Shown: positions 1 through 9,490, counted from the first letter of the stretch. The stretch: 64,000 bases of DNA from CAVPHV01 sp963821095 (GCA_963821095.1 CAWGCJ010000022.1:248001-312000); one strand, 5' to 3'. Made by a program: numbers and translations. The notes: generated by a model not told the origin, from the letters alone.

Positions 1-1
1 G

Positions 2-94
2 GAGCGAGTCGAGGACGGGCGCCGCGAGGCACGTCACATCGTCATCCCGCCGGCCCTCGTTGTTGGGTCGACCAGCGGGCCGGTACCGAAGTAG
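2..94 (+). CDS. LacI-family transcriptional regulator, C-terminal end (partial)
   Basis: The reading frame enters from outside the window and ends at a TAG at 92-94. The last 30 residues include IVIPPALVVGSTSGP, the usual final strand of the LacI/GalR periplasmic-binding-like domain, where most members have LVVRxSTxPP. Only the tail is visible, so ligand and DNA-binding domain cannot be judged. It lies 11 bases upstream of a Gfo/Idh/MocA oxidoreductase on the same strand, a common pairing in sugar or polyol catabolic operons, so it may regulate that gene. The family call rests on one short motif. Confidence 0.6.
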   Translation, partial: ERVEDGRREARHIVIPPALVVGSTSGPVPK

Positions 95-105
95 GGAGTG
101 CGGCG

Positions 106-1225
106 ATGAGTATCGGGGTCGGGCTGATTGGGAGCGGATTCATCGGCAAGGTCCATGCCCTGGCCTACCGGGCGGCTCCTGCGGTATTTGGGTTCGAGCC
201 ACCGCGCTTCGAGATCCTGGCCGACATCGATGACAGCACGGCGGCACAGGCAGCCTTGGATCTTGGGTTTGGTCGGTCGACCGGCGATTGGCGGGCCCTT
301 GTCGCCGACCCTGCTGTCGATCTCGTCGACATCACCACCCCGAATCACCTCCACGAGGAAATGGCCCTGGCCGCTATCGCCGCAGGCAAAGCGGTCTATT
401 GCGAGAAACCGCTGGCGCCGACCGCGGCCGGTGCAGGTCGAATGGTGGCGGCCGCCGAGGCCGCTCGGGGTCCGCACCATGGTCGGCTTCAACTACCTGA
501 AGAACCCGATCGCGGCGGTGGCCCGCGAGATCATCGAGTCGGGCGAGATCGGTTCCGTGTTCGGGTACCGCGGCTGGCACTTCGAGGACTACATGCACGA
601 TCCCGACACGCTGGTCAATGCATGGCGGCTCAGTCCGGATACCGGCGACGGTGTCACATCCGATCTTGGTAGCCACGCCATCTCGATGGCACGCTATCTC
701 GTCGGCGATATCGCTGAGGTGGCGGCCCGCCGTACGACGGTGAAGCGGATGCGGGCTGTGGGGGAGAATCGAGAAGAGGTACCGGTCTCGGTTCCCGACA
801 CTGTGGCAGCGTTGGTTCGGTTTGGCGCCGGAGCCAATGGGACGATCGAGGCCTCTTGGATGGCTGCCGGTCACAAGCACACGATCGCGGTCGAGGTCTT
901 CGGCACGAAAGGCACGCTGGCATTCGACTTCGAGCGTCTCAGTGAGCTCAGGCTCTACCCGGCCGGCCAACCCCGCGGGCGGGAAGGGTTCACCACCATC
1001 CTCGCCGGGCCGTCCCATCCCGACTTCGCTGCGTTCGTCCCGGCGCCGGGTCACCAACTCGGGTTCAACGACCTCAAGACGATCGAGGTCCGCGACCTCC
1101 TGGTGGGGCTAGATTCTGGATCGCCCGCACCGTGGCCCGACTTCCGGGAAGCCTGGGAGGTCCAGAAGGTGGTCGACGCCATCATCGCCTCGGACCAATC
1201 TGGCAACTGGGTCCCGATCGCCTGA
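106..1225 (+). pseudogene. Gfo/Idh/MocA-family NAD(P)-dependent oxidoreductase, frameshifted
   Basis: The ATG at 106 follows an AGGGAG ribosome binding site. The N-terminal frame shows the Rossmann motif GLIGSGFIGKVHA and the family motif CEKPLAPT (EKP is the conserved catalytic-lysine region). The C-terminal half continues in another frame (MVGFNYLKNP, then SDLGSHAISMARYLVGD, with the GSH catalytic-histidine region) to the TGA at 1223-1225. The switch lies at about 463-467: dropping one base from the GCTCGGGG run restores a continuous protein of about 372 residues, the normal family length. Either the gene has a one-base insertion or the sequence has an indel error. The substrate is not predictable; these enzymes oxidise or reduce sugars, inositols and related polyols. 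Confidence 0.85.
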
Positions 1226-1238
1226 GCCCAATCCCGTT

Positions 1239-1320
1239 CTTGCGCAGTGGGGCTCGCTGCCCCCTCCGACCCGGCGCCCAAGGGGTGCCGGCCCACCTCC
1301 CCCGACTTCGTCGGGGGAGG
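1239..1320 (-). repeat. Interspersed two-hairpin intergenic element, copy 1 (also serves as terminator)
   Basis: Read on the minus strand, this 82-base stretch matches 57548-57629. Both copies contain TGGGCCGGC and an identical 24-base block ending GCAGCGAGCCCC. One hairpin is a perfect 10-bp stem (1296-1305 with 1311-1320, loop CTTCG). The second is GGGGC-AGCGA-GCCCC. In the other copy the first stem has different bases that still pair. It sits between convergent genes (Gfo/Idh and ygfK), so the strong stem probably also stops transcription from both sides, although there is no T tract. Confidence 0.75.
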
Positions 1321-1336
1321 GCACGTGGGGTAGGCC

Positions 1337-4300
1337 TTAGTCCTCCACGTAGCCGGGATGGGGGACGAAGGTGCCGCCCTCGGCCATCACTGGGATCTGG
1401 GGCATCGAGCCGCCGACGCCCTTCAACACGGTGTACATCTCGGCGGCCGGTTGCAGCGAGAGGACCTCGCCGTCGGCGGCTGCCGCGGTCGGGGTCGCCT
1501 CGATCAACGCCAGGGTGTCGGCGTCGAGCTTGGCGGTGAAGGCAGGCGAGGTGTACTCGATCTGCCCGTTCACCTCGATGCGATGCGTCTGGCCGTCGAT
1601 CCGGGCCTCCAGCACCGAATCGCCAAACGCCATGAAGGCGTTGGTCTTCTCGGCTTCGAAGTCTGCCCGGTTCAGGTACAGGCGCGGCTTGTCGCGATAC
1701 GGCTCTCCCGATGTCGGGCAGGCCGTCACGCAGTTGCCGCACTCGTTGCAGAAGTCCGTGAGCACCGCGATCTGGAGGCTCTGTCCCGCCACAAAGGGCG
1801 ACGCATCGCCGGCGACGACCGCGCCGTCGGCGACGGTGAGCGCCGGCAGCTCGGCCCGCACCGACTCCATCTCATACGTCATCAGCGCCATGTTGGGGCA
1901 GACACCGACGCACAGGCTGCAGATCTCGTGGCAGTCGAGGCACCGACCGGCCTCCTGCATCGCCTCGGCGGGCGTGTAGGAGAGCACCGTTTCTTCGAAT
2001 CCGTCGCGCTGGTCGAGCGGGCTGAACCTGATCGGCACCCGGTACTCGCGCCGCGCCCGGCGGATGACCATCTCGTGCAGATCGATCGGCCGCTCGGATT
2101 CGACCGGCATCACCCGATCGGCGCCGTACTTCGCCGCAATCGCCGCGGCGACCAGCTTGCCGTCGGCGGCCGCCTTGACGATCGACGACGGCCCGTGGGC
2201 GGCGACGTCGCCTCCTGCGTACACGCCGGGGATCGACGACTCGAGCGTCTCGGGGTCGACTTCGATGTAGCCGCGCTTGGTCAGCTCAGGTGTGGTGTCT
2301 CCGAAGAAGTCGAGCACCGAATGCTGGCTGATCGCCAGGATCAAGGTGTCGAGCGGAATCTCGAACTCGGAGTCGGGAACGTCGAACGGGATCTTGCGTC
2401 CGGAAGCATCCCGATCCCCCCGGTACTCCGTCTTGGTGCAGATCAGCCCGGCGAGCTTGCCGTCCTCGACATGCAACGCGGCCGGGTTCGACAACTCGAC
2501 GATGTGGATGCCCTCCTCGCGGATGGCGTGGATCTCCTCGGGATCCGCCGGCATCTGGTCGACGGTGCGGCGATAGATGAGGTACACGTCCTCAGCACCG
2601 ACCCGCAGCGCCGAGCGCACCGTGTCCATCGCCGTATCGCCGGCACCGATGACGCCGACCTTGGCGCCGATCGGGACCGGGTCCTCTTCGCGCACGCTGC
2701 GCAGGAAGCTGATGCCGTCCAACATCCCCTCGGCGTCCTCGCCGGGGAGGTTCAGCTTCTTGGCGAGCTGAGCCCCGACCGCGACGAACACGGCGACATA
2801 CCCGTCGGCGCGCAGCTGCTCGATCGTGAAGTCGACCCCGGCTTTCTGGCCGTAGCGAATCTCGACGCCGAGTTCATCCAGTATCGCCAGGTCTTGGTCG
2901 ATCTGCTCCTGGGGGAGCCGATACGAGGGGATCGCCCCGCCGACCATGCCGCCGGCATAGGGGTGCGCCTCGAAGATCGTGACGGCGAACCCGCTGTAGC
3001 CAAGTTCCTGGGCAGCGGCGAGGCCGGCCGGCCCGGCGCCGATGATGGCGACCTTGGTCGGCCCCATCGGGGTGCGGGTGAACAGCACCGGCTGCTCCTC
3101 CTGCTCCATGATGAAGCGCTTCATGTGGCGGATCGCCAGCGGCTGATCCAGGTGAGTGCGGATGCACGTGTTCTCGCAGAGGTGATCGCACACCCTGCCG
3201 AGGATCGACGGCAACGGGTTGTCCTCGCGGGCCATCTTCACTGCGCCGAGGAAGTCGCCGTCACGCACCGCATTCATGTATTGCGGGACCTTCTGGTCGA
3301 CCGGGCACTCGTCGACACACGGCGCCTCGATGCAGTCGAAGTAGTGCAGTTCACGCGGCGTCTTCGAGCGATCCATCCGGAACGAGTGCTTCTGATAGCG
3401 CCACGCCGAACGGGCCTGCCCGGCGTATTGGCGCAGGTTGACCCGTGACAGCACCTTGGTGCTGAGGGCCACGATGGCATCGGCGCGGCTCGCGTCGAAT
3501 CCGGCATCCCCGGCCCACACCCGCACCACCTCGGCGACGGGGGCCGGTCCTTCGGCAGCGAGCAGCACTTCCTGCAACTCGATGCACTGCTCGAGGGTCA
3601 GGTCGAGCCCGGTGTCGGTGAGGGCTGCCATCTTCATCATCGGGGCGAACTCGATGATGCCGGGCTGCTCGAGGGCCGCCTTGGCGATGAAGTCGGCCGT
3701 GTCGACCGCCCCAACCGCGTCGTAGGCGGCGTTGACGTTCTCCATGTACTGGAGCATCCGCAGGTAGCCGCCGGTCTTGAGCAGGTCGGAGCACACGGTG
3801 ACCGTTGCCATCCCCGAGCGCATCAGGTCGGACATGTTGAAGCAATCGGCGCCGCCGGCAAACGACAGCATGAGATCACCGCGGAACTCCTCCGAGATCT
3901 TCGAGGCGAGATTGGTCGTGATCGGGTGGAGCGCCCGGCCAGACAGATACATCATCTCGTCCTTGTCGAATACCGTTCGCCAGTTGTCCACCTCGAGGGT
4001 GTTCGACAGCTTCAGACCGAAGGTCAGGCCTTTGGTCGCAGCCACCCTGCGCAGATTGTGGAACATCGGGACGGCATCGACGTATTTGAGGTCGTGCCCG
4101 AATGCCTCGTCGGGAACCGGGATGTCGTCGAACTCCAGTGAGTCGTTGAGGATGCCGCGCACCCGGTCGGCGCCGAGCAGCGTCGGGTTGCACTTGACCG
4201 ACGTGTGCAGGCCACGCTCCTCGAGCAGGTAGAGCGAGATCTTCTCGATCTCGTCGGGTGGGCAACCGTGCATCGTCGACAGGGTGATGGTGTCGGAGAG

Positions 4301-4903
4301 TTGGGCCGGGATGTCGATGTCGCGCACCGCCGGGTAGTGCTCCGCCACGATGTCGATGTAGGCCGGTAGGTACTGCGAGGCGTCTGCCATGGTGTCGAAG
4401 TACCACTGCACGTTTGGCTTGAGCATGCCTTCGAGGTTGTACCCGACGCTCATGTTGAAGACCATGCCGGGTCGCTCACCGAGCCAACCGAACTTGTGGT
4501 GCAGCGCGTGGATCAGCACCCAAGCGCGCAGGTACTCATCAAACGACTCGAATACCTTGAGTTCCTGGGACCACTCCACGTTGTAGCCCTCGTCCTCGAC
4601 GTCGATGCACGGCTTGGAGACGTCGAGTTCGTCGAGGGTCTGGATGGTCTTGAGCTCGATGAGCCGGGCACCGACCAGCCACGACACGATGATGTTCTGC
4701 GCCATCTGGGTGTGCGGTCCGGCGGCGACGCCAAACGGGGTGTCGAGTTCGACGCCGTACTTGGAGAGACGGAACCGGTCATCGGCACTCGGGACGAAGA
4801 ACGCCGAACGCGGTACGTTGAACAACGAGTCCTTCTGGTCCAGCTCGGTGAACACCCAGTCCGTCAACTGCTCCATCGAGATGGGATGAAATCGATCGGA
4901 CAT
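1337..4903 (-). CDS. ygfK: YgfK-like DHOD/GltD-type flavin iron-sulfur oxidoreductase
   Basis: The product is 1188 residues, slightly longer than E. coli YgfK (about 1030). The N-terminal ~450 residues resemble a dihydroorotate dehydrogenase-type TIM barrel. A GltD-like part follows: cysteine clusters near residue 524 (CIEAPCVDECPVD) and CDHLCENTC, an FAD-binding GAGPAGLAAAQELG near 622 and an NAD(P)-binding GAGDTAMDTVRSA near 754. Two ferredoxin-type clusters close the protein (CLDCHEICSLCVGVCP near 994, CNECGNCVTACP near 1055). Such proteins are often labelled putative selenate reductase subunits but are generally linked to the molybdenum-hydroxylase purine gene cluster. It probably moves electrons between pyridine nucleotide and a partner, perhaps the hydroxylase encoded upstream. 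It is third of three minus-strand genes, 48 bases after the SsnA-like gene. Confidence 0.88.
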   Translation of the reverse strand: MSDRFHPISMEQLTDWVFTELDQKDSLFNVPRSAFFVPSADDRFRLSKYGVELDTPFGVAAGPHTQMAQNIIVSWLVGARLIELKTIQTLDELDVSKPCIDVEDEGYNVEWSQELKVFESFDEYLRAWVLIHALHHKFGWLGERPGMVFNMSVGYNLEGMLKPNVQWYFDTMADASQYLPAYIDIVAEHYPAVRDIDIPAQLSDTITLSTMHGCPPDEIEKISLYLLEERGLHTSVKCNPTLLGADRVRGILNDSLEFDDIPVPDEAFGHDLKYVDAVPMFHNLRRVAATKGLTFGLKLSNTLEVDNWRTVFDKDEMMYLSGRALHPITTNLASKISEEFRGDLMLSFAGGADCFNMSDLMRSGMATVTVCSDLLKTGGYLRMLQYMENVNAAYDAVGAVDTADFIAKAALEQPGIIEFAPMMKMAALTDTGLDLTLEQCIELQEVLLAAEGPAPVAEVVRVWAGDAGFDASRADAIVALSTKVLSRVNLRQYAGQARSAWRYQKHSFRMDRSKTPRELHYFDCIEAPCVDECPVDQKVPQYMNAVRDGDFLGAVKMAREDNPLPSILGRVCDHLCENTCIRTHLDQPLAIRHMKRFIMEQEEQPVLFTRTPMGPTKVAIIGAGPAGLAAAQELGYSGFAVTIFEAHPYAGGMVGGAIPSYRLPQEQIDQDLAILDELGVEIRYGQKAGVDFTIEQLRADGYVAVFVAVGAQLAKKLNLPGEDAEGMLDGISFLRSVREEDPVPIGAKVGVIGAGDTAMDTVRSALRVGAEDVYLIYRRTVDQMPADPEEIHAIREEGIHIVELSNPAALHVEDGKLAGLICTKTEYRGDRDASGRKIPFDVPDSEFEIPLDTLILAISQHSVLDFFGDTTPELTKRGYIEVDPETLESSIPGVYAGGDVAAHGPSSIVKAAADGKLVAAAIAAKYGADRVMPVESERPIDLHEMVIRRARREYRVPIRFSPLDQRDGFEETVLSYTPAEAMQEAGRCLDCHEICSLCVGVCPNMALMTYEMESVRAELPALTVADGAVVAGDASPFVAGQSLQIAVLTDFCNECGNCVTACPTSGEPYRDKPRLYLNRADFEAEKTNAFMAFGDSVLEARIDGQTHRIEVNGQIEYTSPAFTAKLDADTLALIEATPTAAAADGEVLSLQPAAEMYTVLKGVGGSMPQIPVMAEGGTFVPHPGYVED

Positions 4904-4951
4904 GCGCGGGTCCTCCTCCGCTAGTTCGTTGGTATCAGTTGTTCGGGCGTT

Positions 4952-5974
4952 CTACAGCTTGGCGTGCAGCCTGGCGGCTTGTTCTGCCGCTTTGGCTCGT
5001 ACTTCGTCGGCGTCGACTCTGGTCGGGTTGCCGTCGGTGAATACGACTTCGTCATCGATCGTGACCTGGCGGGGCATGATCCCGGGGGTGAAGGCAATGT
5101 GCCACGGGTCCATCGGGTCATAGCTCCAGACGACCTCGTCGTTGCGGGCCTCGGGAATGATGCTCCACCCGTTCTCGAGCCACGACCAGGCCGTGTCGGG
5201 GCCGCAGGTGACGTCGACTGAGCGCTGCATCACGTAGGCCAGGCGGAACGACTCGAGCACGTTCCCGCCGATGCCGTCGGTGCCCAGTGCCACCGGGTTG
5301 CCAAACCGAGCCGGGTTGGCGTAGCCGACCGCGTTGTTCAGATTCGACATCGGGTTGTGGAGGATGGTGCCCTTGAGGGTGTGCTCGGTGGGCAGATGTA
5401 CGCAGTGGCTCAACAGCCAGTTGTCGCGGGTGAGTCCTTCGAGGCGCTGCGGGGCGTCGATGTCGCCAATGCCCTCGCACACGTGGATGTGGACGCCGAC
5501 ACCGAGGTCCTCGGCCAGTCCGGCGGCCGCTTCGAGCGACTCGTCGCTGCAGGTGAAAGTGGCGTGAACGGCCACCATGCCCGGCCCACCCGACTCGATG
5601 AAGTGCTTGTTCTCGGCGAGGCCACGGCGGGCACCGTCGGCGCCGTGCCGGTCGGTGATTCCATAGCCGGTGAGTACCCGGACCCCGACCTCGGCGCAGG
5701 CCTGGGCGATGACCTCGAGGCTTCCCTCGATGGCGTTGGGTGACTCGTGGTGGTCGACGATCCCGGTCGTTCCGTTCTCGAGGGCTTCGAGCGCCCCGAG
5801 CATCGCCGACCAGCGGATCATCTCCAGATCGAGGGCGGTGTCGAGCCGCCACCAGATCTGTTCCAGGATGCCCTGGAAGTCCGTCGCCACCTCAGGCGGT
5901 GGTGGCATGCCGCGGGCAAGGGCCGAATAGAGGTGGTGGTGGGCACAAACGAGACCGGGCGTGACTGCACTCAC
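4952..5974 (-). CDS. ssnA: SsnA-like metal-dependent amidohydrolase (short N-terminus)
   Basis: The protein has 340 residues. Amidohydrolase metal-site motifs are visible: AHHHLYS at residues 11-17, VAVHATF, VHIHVCEG and GTDGIGGN. Overall it resembles SsnA, a chlorohydrolase/aminohydrolase family member encoded beside ygfK and xdhD in enteric bacteria, so deamination of a purine-like base is a reasonable guess. It is about 100 residues shorter than E. coli SsnA and starts almost directly at the metal-binding strand, so it lacks the first part of the small beta-sandwich domain. The start is supported by GGAGGG just before the GTG at 5974, so the short form is probably real unless the upstream 5' end has been lost. 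It sits between the hydroxylase and ygfK. Confidence 0.8.
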   Translation of the reverse strand: MSAVTPGLVCAHHHLYSALARGMPPPPEVATDFQGILEQIWWRLDTALDLEMIRWSAMLGALEALENGTTGIVDHHESPNAIEGSLEVIAQACAEVGVRVLTGYGITDRHGADGARRGLAENKHFIESGGPGMVAVHATFTCSDESLEAAAGLAEDLGVGVHIHVCEGIGDIDAPQRLEGLTRDNWLLSHCVHLPTEHTLKGTILHNPMSNLNNAVGYANPARFGNPVALGTDGIGGNVLESFRLAYVMQRSVDVTCGPDTAWSWLENGWSIIPEARNDEVVWSYDPMDPWHIAFTPGIMPRQVTIDDEVVFTDGNPTRVDADEVRAKAAEQAARLHAKL

Positions 5975-6110
5975 AGAACCCTCCTTGAGCTGAGTGATCG
6001 GTTGCCTTCTTCAATTGAACCTAGGGACGCGCCCGAAGCCTCGGAAGGGCCGCAAGACCGTATGGGCGACAGAGAACAAATCGTGGGGAGCGGCGGCCGG
6101 GTGCCTGCCG

Positions 6111-8699
6111 TCACGAGCCCACCGGATGGTGAGCACTCATCGGCAGTCGATTGCGCCAGACCCCGTCGACTTCGTGGAGGGCAGCGGCGACGGCACCTGC
6201 GGTGGGAACCAGCCCGATTTCGCCGACCCCCTTCACGCCGTACGGTGCCCGCGGCTGGGGGACCTCGACCAAGATGGCCTCGATGTCCGGGATGTCCTTC
6301 GCCCGCAGGATGCCGAGGCTGCGCAACGTCATGTTGGTCGGTCTGGCCTCGGCGTCGGTGGGGAAGTCCTCGGTCAGGGCGTAGCCGAGCCCCATGTGGA
6401 CCGCCCCTTCGATCTGACCTTCGCAGAGTGTCGGATTGACGGCGCGGCCGACATCGTGGACGGCGACCACCTTCTCGATGGCGCCGCTGTCCGGGTCGGC
6501 AATCACGAGTTGGGCGGCGTACCCGAACGCGGAGTGGATGATCGGGTTCTCAACGCCCTCTTCGAGAGCGTTGGTCCAGTCGACGATGTACTCGCCGACG
6601 TAGTCGATCCCCGGCTCCATGCCCCCCTCGCGGGCGACCCGGCAGGCGTCCTGGACCGATCCGGCGCCCATCAGGGTGCCGCGCGAGCCGGTGGTTTGGC
6701 CGGCGCCCAGGTCGCGGGTCGTATCGACAATGACCCGGACCTTCTCGGGGTCGACCCCGAGTTCTTCGACGGCAACCTGGAGGGCCACGGTGTGGATGCC
6801 CTGGCCCATCTCGGTCCAGCAGTGGCGGACTTCGACGCCGCCGTCCTCGTCGAAACGGATCACGGCACGTGAGATCTCGAGGAAGCCGTTGCCGAGTCCG
6901 GAGTTCTTCAGGGCGAGACCCATTCCGATCGCCTTGCCCGCGGCGCGGGCTGCGTCGTAGGCAGGCTTGATGGCGTCGAGGCACTCGCGGGCACCGCGAC
7001 AGCCGTCGTCCATGACCTGGCCGGGTCCCCAGACGTCACCGGGCTTGACCACGTTGCGATCCCGCATCTCCCAACCGCTGATACCGACCTGGGCCGCCAA
7101 CCGGTCGAGCAGACCCTCGGAGGCGAACTGGGCCTGGTTGGCGCCAAAGCCGCGGAAGGCGCCGCACACCGGGTTGTTGGTGCGAACTGCGATCGCTTCG
7201 ACATCGACGTTGGCGATTTCATAGGGACCGGTGGCGTGACCGGCGGCACGCTCGAGCACCTTCATCCCGACCGAGGCATAGGGGCCGCTGTCGCCGATCA
7301 TCCTGGCGCGGTAGGCGGTGAGCTTGCCGTTCTCGTCGCAGGCGGCGGTGGCTTCGATCCGAATCGGGTGACGCTTGGCGTGCATCAGCAAGGACTGGGG
7401 TCGGGTCAGGGTGCACTTGACCGGCTTGCCGAGCAACGAGGCGGCTAGTGCCGTCTGCGCCTGGTTCGACATGTCCTCTTTGCCACCGAACGCCCCACCG
7501 TTGGAGACCAACTCGACGGTCACCTGGTCCTTGGGAATGCCGAGCATGTCGGCGATCTGGTCGCGGTCGTCCCACACGCCCTGGCCACCCGAATACACCA
7601 TGAGGCTGCCGTCCCCGCCCGGGATGACCATCGTCGACTCGGGCTCGAGAAAGGCGTGCTCGACCCGCTGCGTGTAGAACGTCTCGGTCACCTGGTGGGC
7701 TGAAGCGGCGATGGCGGTATCGACGTCGCCGCGGGCGTAGGTCGAAGTCGACAACACGTTGCCGTCGAGACCCCACACTGCGTCCTCGTCTGAGGCGAGT
7801 GCTCGGTCGGGGTCGGCGAATGGTTCGAGCACGTTGTACTCGATGGCGATGGCGTCGGCCGCCTCCCGGGCGATAGCGACGGTATCGGCAACGACGATGG
7901 CGAGCACGTCGCCGAGGTACGAGGTGCGCCCACCTACCGGGATCATGACCGGCCAGTCTTTGTAGATGATGCCGACCTTGAGCACGCCGGGGATGTCGGC
8001 GGCGGTGTAGACGGCGTGGACCCCTTCGATTGCGAGAGCGGGGGATGGGTCGATGGAGACGACGTCGGCTCGGGCGTGGTCGGCGAGGCGCAGCGCCCCG
8101 TGAAGTAGTCCGGGTACCCGCAGGTCATCGACGTAGCCGCGGTCGCCGAGGGCAAGCTCGGGCGCCTCGTATTTGGCCCCAGAGGTCCCTACGCCGCCCG
8201 GCAAGGTCGGCAGCGGAATGCTGTCCTCGCGGAGCATTTCGATGGCGTCGAAGATCTTGGTGTACCCGGTGCAGCGGCAGAGGTGGGCCCCGAGGCGGCC
8301 CGCCGCAGTGGCCCTGTCGAGGTCCTTGCCCTTCTGGTCGAGCAGTGCCTTGGTGCGCACCAGGATGCCGGGAGTGCAGAACCCACACTGCAGCGCGCCG
8401 GCCGCCGAGAACGCCGTAGCGAGGCGATCCCGTTCGGCGGGGTCAAAACCCTCGAGGGTGGTGACCTCTTTGCCGGATGCCTTCTCGAGCGAGACGAGGC
8501 AGCTCTGGATCGGTTTGCCGTCGAGCAGCACCGTGCAGGCGCCACATTGGCCCGAGGGAGAGCAGCCGTCCTTGGGCGAAGTGACGTCGAGTTCCTCCCG
8601 CAGCGCGGCGAGCAAGTGGGGGTGGTCGGCGCGGACGGAGACCTCGTGCCCATTCACCACAAACGTGGTGGTACTCGTCGGCGTGAGTGTCATGTCCAT
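6111..8699 (-). CDS. xdhD: XdhD-like 2Fe-2S/molybdopterin hydroxylase (putative xanthine or hypoxanthine dehydrogenase)
   Basis: The product is 862 residues, a fusion of the iron-sulfur and molybdopterin subunits. The plant-type 2Fe-2S motif CSPSGQCGAC lies at residues 46-55, the second cluster CGFC near 105 and LCRCTGY near 143. The molybdopterin region carries NGGAFGGKEDMS and, near the C-terminus, GVKGVGEIG with the conserved catalytic glutamate. Fusion, length and neighbours match the XdhD type often called selenium-dependent xanthine dehydrogenase, in which selenium is a labile cofactor and not selenocysteine. I see no in-frame TGA. No FAD subunit (YgfM-like) is present in the window, so electrons may pass to the YgfK-like protein. 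First gene of the minus-strand set; its upstream region holds a TTGACA within a candidate operator. Confidence 0.85.
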   Translation of the reverse strand: MDMTLTPTSTTTFVVNGHEVSVRADHPHLLAALREELDVTSPKDGCSPSGQCGACTVLLDGKPIQSCLVSLEKASGKEVTTLEGFDPAERDRLATAFSAAGALQCGFCTPGILVRTKALLDQKGKDLDRATAAGRLGAHLCRCTGYTKIFDAIEMLREDSIPLPTLPGGVGTSGAKYEAPELALGDRGYVDDLRVPGLLHGALRLADHARADVVSIDPSPALAIEGVHAVYTAADIPGVLKVGIIYKDWPVMIPVGGRTSYLGDVLAIVVADTVAIAREAADAIAIEYNVLEPFADPDRALASDEDAVWGLDGNVLSTSTYARGDVDTAIAASAHQVTETFYTQRVEHAFLEPESTMVIPGGDGSLMVYSGGQGVWDDRDQIADMLGIPKDQVTVELVSNGGAFGGKEDMSNQAQTALAASLLGKPVKCTLTRPQSLLMHAKRHPIRIEATAACDENGKLTAYRARMIGDSGPYASVGMKVLERAAGHATGPYEIANVDVEAIAVRTNNPVCGAFRGFGANQAQFASEGLLDRLAAQVGISGWEMRDRNVVKPGDVWGPGQVMDDGCRGARECLDAIKPAYDAARAAGKAIGMGLALKNSGLGNGFLEISRAVIRFDEDGGVEVRHCWTEMGQGIHTVALQVAVEELGVDPEKVRVIVDTTRDLGAGQTTGSRGTLMGAGSVQDACRVAREGGMEPGIDYVGEYIVDWTNALEEGVENPIIHSAFGYAAQLVIADPDSGAIEKVVAVHDVGRAVNPTLCEGQIEGAVHMGLGYALTEDFPTDAEARPTNMTLRSLGILRAKDIPDIEAILVEVPQPRAPYGVKGVGEIGLVPTAGAVAAALHEVDGVWRNRLPMSAHHPVGS

Positions 8700-8761
8700 C
8701 CCTCCCCAGGGCTCGAGGATGTTCGCACCGGACTCGGCTCCACTTTGCCACTTTTCTGAGG

Positions 8762-8783
8762 GCTTAACAATTTGTCAAAACCG
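8762..8783 (-). promoter_or_regulatory. Candidate operator/promoter of the xdhD-ssnA-ygfK operon
   Basis: On the minus strand this reads CGGTTTTGACAAATTGTTAAGC. The core TTGACAAATTGTTAA is a near-perfect palindrome and includes a consensus -35 hexamer (8773-8778). Nearly the same sequence occurs at 9507-9526 in front of the ABC transporter. The HTH protein encoded between the two sites (9122-9490) is the obvious candidate binder, by inference only. Confidence 0.5.
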
Positions 8784-8883
8784 AGCCTGTGGTGCGATCT
8801 TTCCCCAGCATACGCGCGCCCCGGTTTCGGCCGGCCGGATGGCGTCGATAGAGTCGCCGGAACCGAACGAGAGGACACGGCTG

Positions 8884-9120
8884 ATGCGAGGAGAGGCGGA
8901 GTTCACCGTCGAGCCGTTCGTCGATGCCAACCCCGGGCCACACGTGCTCGCAGCTATCGACGAGGTGCGCAATCGGGGGTTCGAAGCCCAGATTGGTCCA
9001 TTTGGCACCGCCATTGCCGGTGATGCCGCAGCCGTGACCGAGGCGATTGCCGCCATGCTCGAGGCGGCTCGGGCGGCGGGAGCAACCCGTGTGGCCCTAC
9101 AGATCGACTTCTTGGACTGA
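8884..9120 (+). CDS. Thiamine-binding (YKOF/MTH1187-fold) small protein
   Basis: This 78-residue protein reads AEFTVEPFVDANPGPHVLAA at its start, then the IGPFGTAIAGD turn and RVALQIDFLD at the end. The pattern is that of the MTH1187/YkoF ferredoxin-like family, members of which bind thiamine or related heterocycles. The start at 8884 has GAGAGGA about 10 bases upstream; an in-frame ATG further upstream (8839) would add residues unlike the family. It is followed after a single base by the HTH gene, so the two form an operon. It probably senses or carries a small heterocycle; that ligand being thiamine is family knowledge and not shown here. Confidence 0.7.
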   Translation: MRGEAEFTVEPFVDANPGPHVLAAIDEVRNRGFEAQIGPFGTAIAGDAAAVTEAIAAMLEAARAAGATRVALQIDFLD

Positions 9121-9121
9121 C

Positions 9122-9490
9122 ATGGCAGGCGCCACCGACCATCCCGTCTTCCGGGCGATGGAGCCGCTGCTGGTTCTCGTCGGTGGTGAGGTGGTCGAGC
9201 CCGACGCGATCCAACCGGGTGACGTGCCGATCTGCTGGCAGGACACCGCCATCGGCGCCGTGAGGGTGAGCTCTCTCACCGATGCGCTCGACCGCATGGT
9301 GGCGCATGTCGAAGCCGAACTGGGCGGCGAACTCTCGTCCCTGGCTAGGACCGACAAACAGGCCGCGGTGCGCATGCTCGATGACCAGGGAGCCTTCCTG
9401 CTGCGCAAGTCGATCGACGACGTGGCCGAGCGGATGGGGGTCAGCCGCATCACCATTTACAACTACTTGACGCTGAGCCGCGACCCGTGA
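9122..9490 (+). CDS. YheO/DauR-type helix-turn-helix regulator (compact form)
   Basis: The 122-residue product has a C-terminal region with the layout of the YheO-like HTH domain (HTH_22): AVRMLDDQGAFLLRKSIDDV followed by AERMGVSRITIYNYL. The N-terminal ~70 residues do not look like the PAS-like YheO sensor of longer family members; they form a short alpha/beta region of unknown ligand. The start is the ATG one base after the upstream stop. Its position between the divergent purine-catabolic and transporter operons, each with a copy of the same palindromic sequence, suggests it controls both. That is inference from layout. Confidence 0.68.
   Translation: MAGATDHPVFRAMEPLLVLVGGEVVEPDAIQPGDVPICWQDTAIGAVRVSSLTDALDRMVAHVEAELGGELSSLARTDKQAAVRMLDDQGAFLLRKSIDDVAERMGVSRITIYNYLTLSRDP

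Noticed and set aside
1358..3448. A 696-codon open frame on the plus strand inside the ygfK-like gene
   Set aside because: High-GC antisense frame; Arg/His/Leu-rich product with no motifs, fully covered by a clear gene.
6111..8699. Selenocysteine in the XdhD-like enzyme
   Set aside because: The frame has no in-frame TGA; selenium in this family is a bound cofactor.
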